Positions 16,259-24,914 of a stretch of 64,000 nucleotides of DNA are shown here, piece after piece. The stretch covers positions 186,001 to 250,000 of the forward strand of contig NZ_LMCM01000007.1 of NCBI RefSeq assembly GCF_001426245.1. The letters run 5' to 3'. Numbering within the stretch: position 1 is the stretch's first letter; every line of letters starts with the position of its first letter. The DNA comes from Phycicoccus sp. Root101. GTDB lineage: Bacteria; Actinomycetota; Actinomycetes; Actinomycetales; Dermatophilaceae. Made by a program: the position numbers and the translations under genes. Under the pieces are notes generated by a model. It saw only the letters and a program-made list of their open reading frames with translations. It was not told the origin of the DNA and made no database searches.

Positions 16259-18525
16259 CCGACACGACCAACGCCCCCACGAGCGCCGTCGACCTCGTCA
16301 TCGGCGGTATGACGTGCGCCTCCTGCGCGACGCGGATCGAGAAGAAGCTCAACAAGATCGACGGCGTCACGGCCACCGTCAACTACAGCACCGAGAAGGC
16401 CAGGGTCACCTTCCCCGACACCGTCACCGCGGCCGACCTCGTCGCCACCGTCGAGAAGACCGGCTACACCGCCGAGCTCCCCCCGGAGCCGACGGTCGGG
16501 GCCGAGGCGGGCGACCCGCCACACCCCGACGTCGATCCGACCGCGGCGCTGAGGCAACGCCTGCTCGTGTCGGTGCTCCTGGCGGTGCCGGTCGTCGCGC
16601 TGGCGATGGTGCCGGCGTGGCAGTTCCGCTACTGGCAGTGGGCCTCCCTCGTGCTCGCTGCCCCCGTCGTCGTGTGGGGCGGGCTCCCCTTCCACCGCGC
16701 GGCCTGGACCAACCTGCGTCACGGCGCGACCACGATGGACACCCTCGTCTCGGTCGGGACGATGGCCGCGTTCGGGTGGTCGCTGTACGCGTTGTTCCTC
16801 GGGACCGCGGGCGAGCCGGGCATGACGCACCCGTTCAGCTTCGCCATCGAACGCACCGACGGCGCGGGCAACATCTACCTCGAGGCGGCGGCGGGTGTGA
16901 CCGCGTTCCTCCTCGCCGGACGGTATGCGGAGGCGCGCGCCAAGCGTCGCTCCGGCGCTGCCCTGCGGGCGCTGCTGGAGATGGGCGCCAAGGACGTCTC
17001 GGTGCTCCGCGGTCAGGGCCAGGCGGCCACCGAGGTGCGGGTCCCGGTGTCGGAGCTCGTGGTCGGGACGCGGTTCGTCGTGCGCCCCGGCGAGAAGGTC
17101 GCCACCGACGGCGAGGTCGAGGAGGGCACCTCCGCCGTCGACGCGTCGATGGTCACCGGCGAGTCCGTACCCGTGGAGGTCGGGCCGGGCAGCCGCGTGG
17201 TCGGCGCCACCGTCAACGCCGGCGGACGGCTCGTCGTCCGGGCGACCCGCGTCGGTGCCGACACCCAGCTGGCCCAGATGGCTCGTCTCGTCGAGGACGC
17301 CCAGAACGGCAAGGCCCAGGTGCAGCGGCTCGCCGACCGGGTGTCCGGGGTGTTCGTCCCGGTCGTCATCGTGCTGGCCGTCGCGACACTGGGTTTCTGG
17401 GTGGGGACCGGGGCGGGGTGGAGCGCTGCCTTCACGGCCGCGGTCGCCGTCCTCATCATCGCCTGCCCGTGCGCCCTCGGGCTGGCGACGCCGACCGCCC
17501 TCATGGTCGGCACGGGCCGCGGCGCCCAGCTCGGCATCCTCATCAAGGGACCCGAGGTGCTGGAGTCCACCCGTCGCGTCGACACGGTCGTGCTCGACAA
17601 GACGGGCACCGTGACCACCGGGCGCATGACGCTCGACGAGGTCGTTCCCGCGACCGGCGAGGACGCAGCCGAGGTGCTGCGCCTGGCCGGCGCGCTCGAG
17701 GACGCCTCCGAGCACCCGGTGGCACGAGCCGTGGCCGCCGCGGCCCGGCAGGTCCTCGACGCGACGGGCGGGGCGTTGCCCGGCGTCGAGGACTTCGCCA
17801 ACGAGCAGGGGCTCGGGGTCCGGGGCCAGGTCGAGGGCCGGGTGGTCCTCGTGGGCCGTCCGCGGCTGCTGGCCGACTGGTCGGTGGCGGTGCCCACCGA
17901 GCTCACCGACGCCCTGGCCGCGGCCCACGCCCGGGGGGCGACGGCGGTCGTCGTCGCCTGGGACGGCCGGGCCCGGGGAGTGGTCACGGTCGCCGACACC
18001 GTCAAGGAGGGTTCGGTCGAAGCGGTGGCCGAGCTGCGCCGGCTCGGGCTCACCCCGGTCCTGCTCACCGGCGACAACGAGGGCGCGGCCAGGCACGTCG
18101 CCGAGCTGGTCGGCATCGACGACGTGCACGCCGAGGTCCTGCCCCAGGACAAGGTCGAGGTCGTCAGGGGGTTGCAGGACCAGGGTCGCGTCGTGGCCAT
18201 GGTCGGCGACGGCGTCAACGACGCGGCTGCCCTGGCCCAGGCCGACCTCGGGCTGGCGATGGGTACCGGTACCGACGTGGCGATCGAGGCGAGCGACCTC
18301 ACCCTCGTGCGGGGAGACCTGCGGGTCGCCGCCGACGCGATCCGCCTGGCCCGGCGGACGTTGTCGACGATCCGCGGCAACCTCTTCTGGGCGTTCGCCT
18401 ACAACGTCGCCGCGATCCCGTTGGCGGCTGCCGGACTGCTCAGCCCGATGTTCGCGGGTGGGGCGATGGCGCTGTCGTCGGTCTTCGTCGTCACGAACAG
18501 CCTGCGCCTGCGCACCTTCCGCTGA
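16255..18525 (+). CDS. copA: Cu(I)-exporting P1B-type ATPase CopA
   Basis: A 756-residue membrane pump that expels Cu(I). Domains in order: N-terminal HMA domain with GGMTCASC (Cys21, Cys24); membrane helices; actuator loop with TGES; the transport-site helix [13 protein letters not shown] with Cys404-Pro-Cys406; phosphorylation site DKTGT at Asp448; ATP-binding HP motif SEHPVARAV; hinge [10 protein letters not shown]; and the C-terminal helices with NVAAIPLAA. The Cys-Pro-Cys plus Asn/Met/Ser helix pattern marks the Cu(I) subgroup. GTG at 16255 overlaps the preceding stop. Regulated with the operon by CsoR. Confidence 0.96.
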   Translation: MTDTTNAPTSAVDLVIGGMTCASCATRIEKKLNKIDGVTATVNYSTEKARVTFPDTVTAADLVATVEKTGYTAELPPEPTVGAEAGDPPHPDVDPTAALRQRLLVSVLLAVPVVALAMVPAWQFRYWQWASLVLAAPVVVWGGLPFHRAAWTNLRHGATTMDTLVSVGTMAAFGWSLYALFLGTAGEPGMTHPFSFAIERTDGAGNIYLEAAAGVTAFLLAGRYAEARAKRRSGAALRALLEMGAKDVSVLRGQGQAATEVRVPVSELVVGTRFVVRPGEKVATDGEVEEGTSAVDASMVTGESVPVEVGPGSRVVGATVNAGGRLVVRATRVGADTQLAQMARLVEDAQNGKAQVQRLADRVSGVFVPVVIVLAVATLGFWVGTGAGWSAAFTAAVAVLIIACPCALGLATPTALMVGTGRGAQLGILIKGPEVLESTRRVDTVVLDKTGTVTTGRMTLDEVVPATGEDAAEVLRLAGALEDASEHPVARAVAAAARQVLDATGGALPGVEDFANEQGLGVRGQVEGRVVLVGRPRLLADWSVAVPTELTDALAAAHARGATAVVVAWDGRARGVVTVADTVKEGSVEAVAELRRLGLTPVLLTGDNEGAARHVAELVGIDDVHAEVLPQDKVEVVRGLQDQGRVVAMVGDGVNDAAALAQADLGLAMGTGTDVAIEASDLTLVRGDLRVAADAIRLARRTLSTIRGNLFWAFAYNVAAIPLAAAGLLSPMFAGGAMALSSVFVVTNSLRLRTFR

Positions 18526-18529
18526 CCGG

Positions 18530-18889
18530 TCACCGCGTGGTGGCGTGGGCGACGCAGGTGCGGGCCGTCGGGCGCGCCTCGAGCCGGGCCTGCGGTATGG
18601 CGTCGCCGCACCGCTCGCAGATGCCGTACGTCCCGTCGTCGAGGCGGGCCTCGGCTGCAGCGATCTCGCGCAGGTGCGCCACCGCGGACGCGGCGAGGGC
18701 ACTGGTCTGGGCCCGTTCGAACGCGATGGTCGCCCCCTCGGGGTCGTGCTCGTCGTCGGCGTTCGACCCCTCCGAGGCCTCGACGATGAGGGCGACGTCG
18801 GCCTCGAGGTCGCCGAGCCGGGCGAGCGTCGACTCCCGGTCGGCGGCGAGCAGCATGCGCGTCGTCGCGGCGCGAGCGTCGGAGGTCAT
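18530..18889 (-). CDS. TraR/DksA-type zinc-finger protein
   Basis: A 119-residue protein with a helical N-terminal half and a C-terminal DksA/TraR zinc finger, GICERCGDAIPQARLEARP followed by TCVAH. Members bind RNA polymerase through the secondary channel or act as small zinc-binding regulators; actinobacterial forms are poorly known. It is convergent with copA, the stop codons being only four bases apart. ATG at 18889 follows a -10 box by six bases, so it is probably leaderless. Confidence 0.82.
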   Translation of the reverse strand: MTSDARAATTRMLLAADRESTLARLGDLEADVALIVEASEGSNADDEHDPEGATIAFERAQTSALAASAVAHLREIAAAEARLDDGTYGICERCGDAIPQARLEARPTARTCVAHATTR

Positions 18890-18895
18890 CGCCCC

Positions 18896-18901
18896 AGCCT
18901 A
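18896..18901 (-). promoter_or_regulatory. -10 box of the leaderless TraR-type gene
   Basis: TAGGCT on the minus strand ends six bases before the ATG at 18889. Confidence 0.6.
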
Positions 18902-18922
18902 GGAACCCCGTCCGACAACCCT

Positions 18923-18980
18923 GCCCACGACGGTGCACCCTGCCCGTGGAACGGCGTGGGCAGGGTGCACCTTCGTGGGC
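18923..18980 (-). repeat. 58-nt folded intergenic element, copy 1
   Basis: A near-complete stem-loop. The main arms are GGTGCACCCTGCCC (18932-18945) and GGGCAGGGTGCACC (18958-18971), extended by an outer GCCCACG/CGTGGGC pair. Read on the minus strand it aligns without gaps to the element at 43690-43747 at about 79 percent identity, with compensatory changes in the stem. It lies downstream of the flippase-like gene and just upstream of the TraR-type promoter, so terminator/insulator function is likely. Confidence 0.75.
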
Positions 18981-18996
18981 TGGGCGCGGCGGCCGG

Positions 18997-20106
18997 TCAG
19001 GCGGCGAGGGCGGACCGGCGACGCAGCGACCAGGCCAGCATCGACAGCCCGCCCACGGGGATCTCCATGCCGAACGTGAACGCCCGGTAGAGCAGCACGC
19101 CCGCGGCGGACATCGTCGGGTCGACCCCGAGCGTCACGAGCACCCCGGTCATCCCGATCTCGACCACCCCGGTGGCGCCGGGAGTGATGACGACCATAGA
19201 CAGGATCCGCTCGACCGCGAACGCCGCCAGCACCACGGCCGGGCTCACCGCCGTGCCGAGCACCCGCAGGGACAGCCACAGCAACCCGGCCTGCAGCACC
19301 GCATAACCGACCTTGCCCAGCGCCATCCGCCACCATCCCGAGGCGACGAGTGCGGCACTGTCACGGCGGAAGGCGGCGGCCCGGACGGCATACCCCTCGG
19401 TCGGAGGGGTGAGGAACCGGACCCGGGCGCTCACCCGGTCGGCCAGCCGCCCGAGGAACGTCACGGCACGGTCGTCCCGCGCCAGCAGCCAGAGGGCGAC
19501 GACGACGGCGGTGAGCAGCCCGAGGCCCACGTAGGCCGCTGTGCCCACCGCCCCGCCGGTCTCCACGCCTGCGGCGGCGAGCCAGAGGAGGGCGACGCCG
19601 GGGAGGGCGAGCTTGAGGGCCGTGTCGAAGAGATTGGTGACCAGGGCCCAGCGGGCGAACACCGGGGAGGCGAACCCCCACGAGCGGGCCATCCGCCAGT
19701 TGGCGACGGTGCCGGCGGCCCCGCCCAGGGGCAGGAGGTTGGAGACGAAGCTGCCGGTGAGGTTGAGCAGCAGGGCCCGGCGGTGCGAGAGGCCCGGCAT
19801 GGCCGCCGTGAGGGCGGGCGTGTGCACCCAGAGGCCGACCAGCCAGACCACGGTGAGGAGCAGCAGGTGGGCCAGGGACAGCGACGCGAGCGCGTGGGCG
19901 ATGTCGGCCCACTCGGCACCGGCCACCTTGGGGAGCGCCAGCGCGAGGATCCCGGTCGCGAGCGCACCGGAGAGGAGCAGCTTGGCGGCCCTCCCCCCGC
20001 CGCGACCGCCCCCCGGCGCACGGCGGGCGGTCTGGTCCCGCGGGGTCGCACGCCGCACGGGGGCGGTCGTCGCCGGCGGCGGGAGCAGTCCGAGGTGGAG
20101 GGCCAT
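18997..20106 (-). CDS. Lysylphosphatidylglycerol synthase TM-region/flippase-like membrane protein
   Basis: An integral membrane protein of about 369 residues of the LPG_synthase_TM (UPF0104/AglD-like) family. Family features include SLAHLLLLTVVWLVG, NLTGSFVSNLLPLGGAAG and the near-C-terminal VERILSMVVITPGATGVVEIGM and LLYRAFTFGMEIPVGG. Relatives flip or help synthesise lipid-linked molecules; no aminoacyl-transferase domain is attached, so lysine transfer is not implied. ATG at 20106 has CAGAGT six bases upstream. ATG at 20142 and GTG at 20184 are alternatives that add a proline/arginine-rich tail. Confidence 0.85.
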   Translation of the reverse strand: MALHLGLLPPPATTAPVRRATPRDQTARRAPGGGRGGGRAAKLLLSGALATGILALALPKVAGAEWADIAHALASLSLAHLLLLTVVWLVGLWVHTPALTAAMPGLSHRRALLLNLTGSFVSNLLPLGGAAGTVANWRMARSWGFASPVFARWALVTNLFDTALKLALPGVALLWLAAAGVETGGAVGTAAYVGLGLLTAVVVALWLLARDDRAVTFLGRLADRVSARVRFLTPPTEGYAVRAAAFRRDSAALVASGWWRMALGKVGYAVLQAGLLWLSLRVLGTAVSPAVVLAAFAVERILSMVVITPGATGVVEIGMTGVLVTLGVDPTMSAAGVLLYRAFTFGMEIPVGGLSMLAWSLRRRSALAA

Positions 20107-20222
20107 GGCTGGACTCTGGCGGTCCGGGGGGTGGCGCCGCATCGGGGCTCGTACCCAGATCGACCCCCACTGTGACCAGCCCACTCAGGGTCGACCCCGA
20201 GTCGACGACAGGCCCGGTCGGG

Positions 20223-20603
20223 CTAGTGCACGTGGTCCATCCAGTCGGGGGGGACGGCGCCGGCCGGTCCGGGCACGGGCTGCTCGAGCGGGTGGTGCTG
20301 GGGGTCCGCGAGCTGCGGGCCGGTGAACCCTGCCTCGGAGCGGAAGTCCCAGAACCAGTCCTCGCCCGGTTCGAACGACCGGATCACCGGGTGGCCGGTG
20401 GCCGCGAAGTGGTGGCTGGCGTGCTGGCTCGGTGAGCTGTCGCAGCACCCGATGTGGCCGCACCCGGCACAGCGACGCAGGTGCACCCACCAACCGCCGG
20501 CGGCCAGGCACTCGACACAGCCGGTGCCGCTCGGGGTGGCAGCGGGATCGATCCCGTCGGGCGCGGAACCGTCGGGGGACGTCTCGTCGGGGGTGGGTGC
20601 CAT
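20223..20603 (-). CDS. UBP-type zinc-finger protein
   Basis: A 126-residue protein made almost entirely of a zf-UBP domain: CVECLAAGGWWVHLRRCAGC (Cys pairs), HIGCCDSSPSQHASHHF and the downstream TGHPVIRSFEPGEDWFW. In eukaryotes this fold binds ubiquitin tails; stand-alone actinobacterial versions are common but have no assigned role. AGGAGG precedes the ATG. TAGCGT at 20654-20659 (minus) could be its -10, giving a leader of about 45 bases. Confidence 0.85.
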   Translation of the reverse strand: MAPTPDETSPDGSAPDGIDPAATPSGTGCVECLAAGGWWVHLRRCAGCGHIGCCDSSPSQHASHHFAATGHPVIRSFEPGEDWFWDFRSEAGFTGPQLADPQHHPLEQPVPGPAGAVPPDWMDHVH

Positions 20604-20704
20604 CGAAGACCTCCTGGCCGGGCCGGGTGGGTCGCGGTCACGGCCCGTCCGTCACGCTACTGCGGCCCGCCGCACTCGGCAGGGTGGTGGGGTCGCCGAC
20701 GACC

Positions 20705-20710
20705 TACCGT
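20705..20710 (+). promoter_or_regulatory. -10 box of the leaderless DUF427 gene
   Basis: TACCGT ends seven bases before the ATG at 20718. Confidence 0.6.
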
Positions 20711-20717
20711 TGAGGGC

Positions 20718-21227
20718 ATGTCCCCGTTCAGCGGCCACCCCGAGCCCGATCCGGTCGGCCCCGGCCAGGAGTCCGTCTGGGCCTACCCCCGTCCGCCGCG
20801 CGTCGAGCCGTCCTCCGAGTCGGTCGAGGTGTGGGTCGGTGGCGAGCGCATCGCGCTCGCGACGCGGTCGTGGCGGGTCCTGGAGACGAGCCATCCACCG
20901 ACGTACTACCTGCCGCGCGAGGCCTTCGTCGACGGCGCCCTGCGTCCGGCCGAGGGGTCGTCGTACTGCGAGTGGAAGGGCATGGCGTCCTACCTGGACC
21001 TCCTCGGCGGTGGCCGGGTCGCGCCCCGCGCGGGGTGGTTCTACCCGACCCCGACCCGGGGGTTCGAGGTGCTCGCGGGGGCGGTGGCCGTGATGCCCGG
21101 GGCGGTCGACCGCTGCGTCGTCGACGACGAGGTCGTCCGCCCCCAGGAGGGGGGCTTCTACGGCGGTTGGATCACCGACCGTGTCGTCGGTCCGTTCAAG
21201 GGACGGCCGGGCAGCTGGGGCTGGTGA
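20718..21227 (+). CDS. DUF427-family protein
   Basis: A 169-residue protein carrying the DUF427 beta-tent fold: VEVWVGGERIALATRSWRVLETSHPPTYYLP (in pieces), the conserved YCEWKGMASYLDL, and GWFYPTP near the C-terminus. The family is cytosolic and of unknown biochemical role. It is a single leaderless gene, convergent with the coiled-coil gene 25 bases downstream. Confidence 0.85.
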   Translation: MSPFSGHPEPDPVGPGQESVWAYPRPPRVEPSSESVEVWVGGERIALATRSWRVLETSHPPTYYLPREAFVDGALRPAEGSSYCEWKGMASYLDLLGGGRVAPRAGWFYPTPTRGFEVLAGAVAVMPGAVDRCVVDDEVVRPQEGGFYGGWITDRVVGPFKGRPGSWGW

Positions 21228-21252
21228 CCACGCGACCAGCGCGGGTGCTGCC

Positions 21253-22227
21253 TCAGCCGTCGATCCTCGCCCGGAGCCGGTCGACCGCCTCCTGAGCCGT
21301 ATGGCGCGCCGCCTCGGCCGCCTTGCGGGCCCGCACCGCGTCGGTCACGGCCTCGAGCGCGCGCTCGTCGGCCTCTCGCGCCTTGGCCAGCTGGCGTTCG
21401 ACGACGGCGATGCGGTCCCTCGTGTCGTCGGCGTGCTCGCGGGCGCGTGCCACCGCGTCCTCGGCCGCGGCGTGGGCCGCACCGGCCGCCTCCAGCTCTG
21501 CCTCGGCCCGCGCCAACGACTCGGCCGCGCCGGCACCGTCCTCGGTCTCGTCGTCGGCCTCGCCGCTCGCATCGGTGTCCCCGGCGGCGGTGGTGTCCTC
21601 GCCGTCCGGGCCGGTTCCACGCCCGGCGGTGGCACCGGCGCCGGGGGCGTTGCGCACCACCGACAAGATCGATCCGGAGGAGGTGCGCACGACCGCCTCG
21701 GACAGGTCGACCTCGCCGAACCCGCTGTAGGACAACGCCCTCGTGAGCTGCCCCGACGTCACGGCAGCGGAGGCCTCCTCGTCCGCGAGGGCGGCGATGA
21801 CCGTGCCACGGACGTCGTCCTGGGCCGCTGCCGACAACGTCCGTCCGGCGTCCGACACGAGGGCGGCCGCCGCCGCGACGAAGCCGGTGACGACACGGTC
21901 GCGCTCGGGTCGCAGGGAGGTCAGGGTCGCGGTGTCGAGGCGGGCCTGCGCCCCCCTCATGCGGACCCCGAGGTCGACGAGCTCCTCGACGAGGTCGGGG
22001 TCCTCCCGGGCGAGCAGGTTGACCGCCCACGCAGCCATGCTCGGCTTGCGCAGCGCGCCGATCGCCTTGGCCCCCACGGTGTCCCCGTCGGCCCTGGCCG
22101 CGGCGGTGAGCTCTTTCCGGACGGCCATGAAGTCCGTGGGGCTGGCGGCGTAGACCGAGCGCAAGGCCGCCGCGAGGTGCGCGGAGGCGTCCTCGGTGAG
22201 GTCGTCGGAGGAGTGCGAGTCGGGCAC
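21253..22227 (-). CDS. Ala-rich coiled-coil protein of unknown function
   Basis: I do not recognise a named family. The protein is about 324 residues. The N-terminal half is helical with a conserved-looking core (AALRSVYAASPTDFMAVRKE and IGALRKPSMAAWAVNLLARE). Then come an acidic, low-complexity Gly/Thr/Asp linker around residue 200 and a C-terminal coiled coil of about 110 residues rich in Ala, Glu and Arg. The layout suggests a structural or DNA/cell-envelope associated protein. GTG at 22227 follows TAGCGT by seven bases, which is why I chose it over the much longer open frame upstream. No membrane segment. Confidence 0.7.
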   Translation of the reverse strand: MPDSHSSDDLTEDASAHLAAALRSVYAASPTDFMAVRKELTAAARADGDTVGAKAIGALRKPSMAAWAVNLLAREDPDLVEELVDLGVRMRGAQARLDTATLTSLRPERDRVVTGFVAAAAALVSDAGRTLSAAAQDDVRGTVIAALADEEASAAVTSGQLTRALSYSGFGEVDLSEAVVRTSSGSILSVVRNAPGAGATAGRGTGPDGEDTTAAGDTDASGEADDETEDGAGAAESLARAEAELEAAGAAHAAAEDAVARAREHADDTRDRIAVVERQLAKAREADERALEAVTDAVRARKAAEAARHTAQEAVDRLRARIDG

Positions 22228-22234
22228 GACGGTG

Positions 22235-22240
22235 ACGCTA
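22235..22240 (-). promoter_or_regulatory. -10 box of the leaderless coiled-coil gene
   Basis: TAGCGT on the minus strand ends seven bases before the GTG at 22227. Confidence 0.55.
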
Positions 22241-22263
22241 CGCCATACCTCCGGACGCCGGCC

Positions 22264-22312
22264 GGGCACGACGACGCCGGCGGGCACGACGACGCCGGCG
22301 GGCACGACGTCG
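22264..22312. repeat. 18-bp tandem repeat, about 2.7 copies
   Basis: GGGCACGACGACGCCGGC occurs at 22264-22281 and 22282-22299 and is followed by a partial third copy. It fills the divergent gap between the coiled-coil gene and the VOC gene. It may bind a regulator or be slippage-generated; no partner is evident. Confidence 0.8.
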
Positions 22313-22410
22313 AGGCAGATCGCCCGCGGCGGACCGATGACTTCCGCCGCCCTCGCCGGTCCAATGGTCGAGGGCGGGCACCGGGCCTGCCGGGACACCA
22401 GGAGCCAGCC

Positions 22411-22881
22411 ATGCCTCGCCAGTACCCGTGCCTGTGGTTCGACACCGACGCCGAAGCCGCCGCCGAGTTCTACACCTCGGTCTTCCCGAACTCGCGGGTC
22501 GGCACCATCGCCCGCTACCCGGCCGGCTCCGGCGAGCGCGAGGGACAGGTGCTCACCGTCGCCTTCGAGCTCGACGGCGTCCCCTACCTCGCCCTCAACG
22601 GCGGCCCCGAGTTCACGTTCAGCGAGGCCATCTCGATCACCATCGAGGTCAAGGACCAGCAGGAGCTCGACCGCTACTGGGAGGCGTTGCTCGCCGACGG
22701 TGGCGAGGAGAGCATGTGCGGCTGGCTCAAGGACAGGTTCGGGTTGTCGTGGCAGGTGGTCCCGGAGAACTGGGACGAGATCGCCAGCGGTGACCCCGAG
22801 CGCGCCGGCAAGGTGTTCGGCGCGATGATGACGATGAAGCGGCTGGACATCGCCGCGCTCGAGGCGGCCGGCAACAGCTGA
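22411..22881 (+). CDS. VOC-family protein (PhnB/3-demethylubiquinone methyltransferase-like fold)
   Basis: A 156-residue single-domain vicinal-oxygen-chelate protein. The opening CLWFDTDAEAAAEFYTSVFP and the pattern LNGGPEFTFSEAISITIEV, CGWLKDRFGLSWQVVP match the PhnB-like subgroup. The fold supports metal-dependent isomerase, dioxygenase or binding roles; the ligand is unknown. AGGAGC lies before the ATG. It is convergent with the TetR gene. Confidence 0.85.
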   Translation: MPRQYPCLWFDTDAEAAAEFYTSVFPNSRVGTIARYPAGSGEREGQVLTVAFELDGVPYLALNGGPEFTFSEAISITIEVKDQQELDRYWEALLADGGEESMCGWLKDRFGLSWQVVPENWDEIASGDPERAGKVFGAMMTMKRLDIAALEAAGNS

Positions 22882-22923
22882 TCCCGGCGCGCGCACCCCC
22901 GCGACCCACGCCACCAGCGGACC

Positions 22924-22961
22924 GCGGATGGCGGACGGCGGATGGCGGACGGCGGACGGCG
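22924..22961. repeat. Simple GGCGGAY tandem repeat
   Basis: About five copies of the heptamer GGCGGAT/GGCGGAC fill the gap between the VOC stop and the TetR stop. Probably replication slippage; it could also fold weakly. No coding or regulatory content seen. Confidence 0.75.
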
Positions 22962-23624
22962 CTAGTCGGCCGTGCTCAGGTGGACCATGGCGTCGTAGAG
23001 CTGCGCGTCCGTCATCGGCGGTTCGGGCAGGGGGTGGGCGCGATCGGCGCGGTAGGCGTCGAGCATGAGGTGGAGGTGTCGTCGCCACGCCTGCGGAGCG
23101 GTCGTCCGCGTGGCGTCGATCATCCGGCCGTTCGACCAGATCAGGTTGACGATGTCGGCCTGCGTGATGTCGGGGCGCGCCTCACCCGCGTCCTGGGCGC
23201 GGGTGAGCACGTCCTCGATGTGCTGGCACATCTCGTCGTGGATGCGCTCGGTCTCGGCGTTGCCGGGGAAGCGGCGCGAGAGGAAGTCGTTGAACCCCCG
23301 GTCACCGGCCTGCACCCGGAACAGGTTCTCCAGGTAGTAGGCGAACCCGTCCCAGGGGTCGTCGATCTCCAGGGCCGCGGTGGCACCGTCGAGGAACTCC
23401 CGGAGCCGGGGCTCGAGCGCCGCCATGAGCAGGTCCAGCCGCGTGGGGAAGTGGCGGTACAGCGTGCCGATGGCGACGCCGGCGTCCCGGGCGATCTGTT
23501 CCAGGGAGGCGTCCACGCCACGCTCGGCGAACTCGCGACGGGCGGCGGCGATGAGGCGGTCGTGACTCTCCTGGGCGTCGCGACGTCGGGCCGGACGCGC
23601 CTGGTCGACGTCGGTGGAGCTCAC
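22962..23624 (-). CDS. TetR-family transcriptional regulator
   Basis: A 220-residue repressor. The N-terminal helix-turn-helix reads FAERGVDASLEQIARDAGVA followed by IGTLYRHFPTRLDLL, and the C-terminal ligand domain ends in a helical region. GTG at 23624 lies six bases after the -10 TACGTT and fits leaderless translation; the longer frame reads into the operator. It is divergent from an F420/NADP-type oxidoreductase across a long perfect inverted repeat, so that gene is its likely target. Confidence 0.88.
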   Translation of the reverse strand: MSSTDVDQARPARRRDAQESHDRLIAAARREFAERGVDASLEQIARDAGVAIGTLYRHFPTRLDLLMAALEPRLREFLDGATAALEIDDPWDGFAYYLENLFRVQAGDRGFNDFLSRRFPGNAETERIHDEMCQHIEDVLTRAQDAGEARPDITQADIVNLIWSNGRMIDATRTTAPQAWRRHLHLMLDAYRADRAHPLPEPPMTDAQLYDAMVHLSTAD

Positions 23625-23630
23625 GTGGCC

Positions 23631-23636
23631 AACGTA
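23631..23636 (-). promoter_or_regulatory. -10 box of the leaderless tetR-type gene
   Basis: TACGTT on the minus strand ends six bases before the GTG at 23624. Confidence 0.55.
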
Positions 23637-23648
23637 CCCCGGAATAAC

Positions 23649-23695
23649 CTGAGGCACCCCTCCGGTTGTAGCCCATAACCGGAGGGGTGCCTCAG
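23649..23695. promoter_or_regulatory. Perfect 19-bp inverted repeat between tetR-type gene and oxidoreductase
   Basis: CTGAGGCACCCCTCCGGTT (23649-23667) and its exact complement (23677-23695) enclose nine bases. It sits in the divergent promoter region, where a TetR dimer or pair of dimers would bind. The same DNA would also fold as a strong RNA hairpin if transcribed rightward. Confidence 0.75.
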
Positions 23696-23746
23696 CTTGG
23701 CGCTCCGACGGACCACGGATCCGGACCCACCAAGGAGCACCACGAC

Positions 23747-24364
23747 ATGACCAGCATCAGCATCATCGGCTCGGGCAACATGGCCGCCGCGATCGGCACG
23801 CGCGCGGCGAGGCACGGACACACCGTCGAGATCATGGCCCGCGACAGCGCCAGGGCACAGGCCCTCGCAGAGCAGATCGGCAACGGGGCCACCGTCGGCT
23901 CGTATGGCGCACGACCGGCCGGTGACATCGTCGTCGTCGCCGTCCTCTTCGCCGGAGCGGTGGACGTGGTCCGGCACTACGGCGAGGCGCTGGCCGGCAA
24001 GGTCCTCGTAGACATCACGAACCCCTTCAACGCCGACGCGAGCGGGCTGGCGACCACGGCCGGCCACTCGGTGTCCGAGCAGATGGCCGCCGTCGCCCCC
24101 GAGGGCGCGCACGTGGTCAAGGCCTTCAACACCATCTTCGGCGGGGTCCTGGCCGCCGACGAGCCGGTGGACCTGCTGTTCGCCGGGGACGGCGCCGAGG
24201 CCAGGAGCGCCGTCGCCGCCTTCCTCGAGAGCCTGGGACTGCGACCCCGCGATGCAGGGGAGCTCGACATGGCGCACGCCCTCGAGTGGGCCGGCCTCAT
24301 GCTGGTGGGAGTCGCCCGCAACGGTGGCGGCTTCGACATCGCCCTCGGGGCCGGCACGCCCTGA
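23747..24364 (+). CDS. NADP/F420-type oxidoreductase (F420:NADP reductase-like Rossmann protein)
   Basis: A 205-residue protein with an N-terminal Rossmann motif SIIGSGNMAAAIGTRAARHGH and the family elements DIVVVAVLFAG, VDITNPFN and VVKAFNTIF. Relatives transfer hydride between NADPH and F420 or reduce small substrates. AAGGAG precedes the ATG. Divergent TetR control suggests an inducible reductase. A second member of the family is at 38858. Confidence 0.85.
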   Translation: MTSISIIGSGNMAAAIGTRAARHGHTVEIMARDSARAQALAEQIGNGATVGSYGARPAGDIVVVAVLFAGAVDVVRHYGEALAGKVLVDITNPFNADASGLATTAGHSVSEQMAAVAPEGAHVVKAFNTIFGGVLAADEPVDLLFAGDGAEARSAVAAFLESLGLRPRDAGELDMAHALEWAGLMLVGVARNGGGFDIALGAGTP

Positions 24365-24376
24365 GCTCCTCGCGGA

Positions 24377-24420
24377 CGCGCCGCCTCGACCTCCCCGCAG
24401 AGGGAGTCCTAGGCGGCGCG
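24377..24420. terminator. Nested hairpin between convergent genes
   Basis: Outer arms CGCGCCGCCT (24377-24386) and AGGCGGCGCG (24411-24420) enclose an inner stem CTCCC/GGGAG. The structure spans the end of the SRPBCC gene and follows the oxidoreductase stop, so it could terminate both. Confidence 0.6.
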
Positions 24421-24849
24421 GCCGGCGCCTAGCTCGCGGGTGATGCCCTCGACCGTCTCGTCGCCGAGCTTCTCGAACACCCGCTGCATCAAGGGCTCGG
24501 CCAGCTTGGCGATGCCGTTGAAGACGATGTGGGCGTGGTAGGTGACCTTGGAGCCTGACCCGTCGGGCTCGACGGTGATGTCGTCGGTGGAGGTTGCCGT
24601 CTTGTTCGTCCCCTTGAGGACCACGTGGTCGGGCTCGAGGGTGGTCAGCACGTAGTCGAGCTCGGTCTCGCGGCCCAGGACCTTCGAGGTGTTCTTCCAC
24701 GTCGACCCGACCTGCACCGGCCCGCTGCCGACCCGCTCGCACCGCACCGTCCCGGGGTCCCAGGCGACGGCGTTGGAGAAGTCGCTGAGGTAGGCCACGA
24801 CCTCCTGGGGAGAACGGGGGACGGAGAACATGCGGATGACATCGACCAT
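24409..24849 (-). CDS. SRPBCC-family protein
   Basis: A 146-residue START/Bet v1-like (SRPBCC) protein with a deep hydrophobic pocket fold. Pattern: VIRMFSVPRSPQEVVAYLSD, NAVAWDPGTV and the long C-terminal helix EPLMQRVFEKLGDETVEGI. Typical roles are lipid/polyketide binding or cyclisation; none can be assigned. The ATG is six bases after TAGCGT, so the gene is probably leaderless. Confidence 0.85.
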   Translation of the reverse strand: MVDVIRMFSVPRSPQEVVAYLSDFSNAVAWDPGTVRCERVGSGPVQVGSTWKNTSKVLGRETELDYVLTTLEPDHVVLKGTNKTATSTDDITVEPDGSGSKVTYHAHIVFNGIAKLAEPLMQRVFEKLGDETVEGITRELGAGRAA

Positions 24850-24855
24850 GGTTCG

Positions 24856-24861
24856 ACGCTA
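24856..24861 (-). promoter_or_regulatory. -10 box of the leaderless SRPBCC gene
   Basis: TAGCGT on the minus strand ends six bases before the ATG at 24849. Confidence 0.6.
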
Positions 24862-24901
24862 ACCCGGATGAAACCCCGGTGCCCTGTCGAAGCCCCGCCG
24901 C

Positions 24902-24907
24902 TACGGT
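24902..24907 (+). promoter_or_regulatory. -10 box of the leaderless phosphotransferase gene
   Basis: TACGGT ends seven bases before the ATG at 24915. Confidence 0.6.
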
Positions 24908-24914
24908 GGCGAAG

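Noticed and set aside
22264-22312. Tandem repeat considered as a CRISPR array
   Set aside because: Copies are directly adjacent with no spacers, and no cas genes are present.
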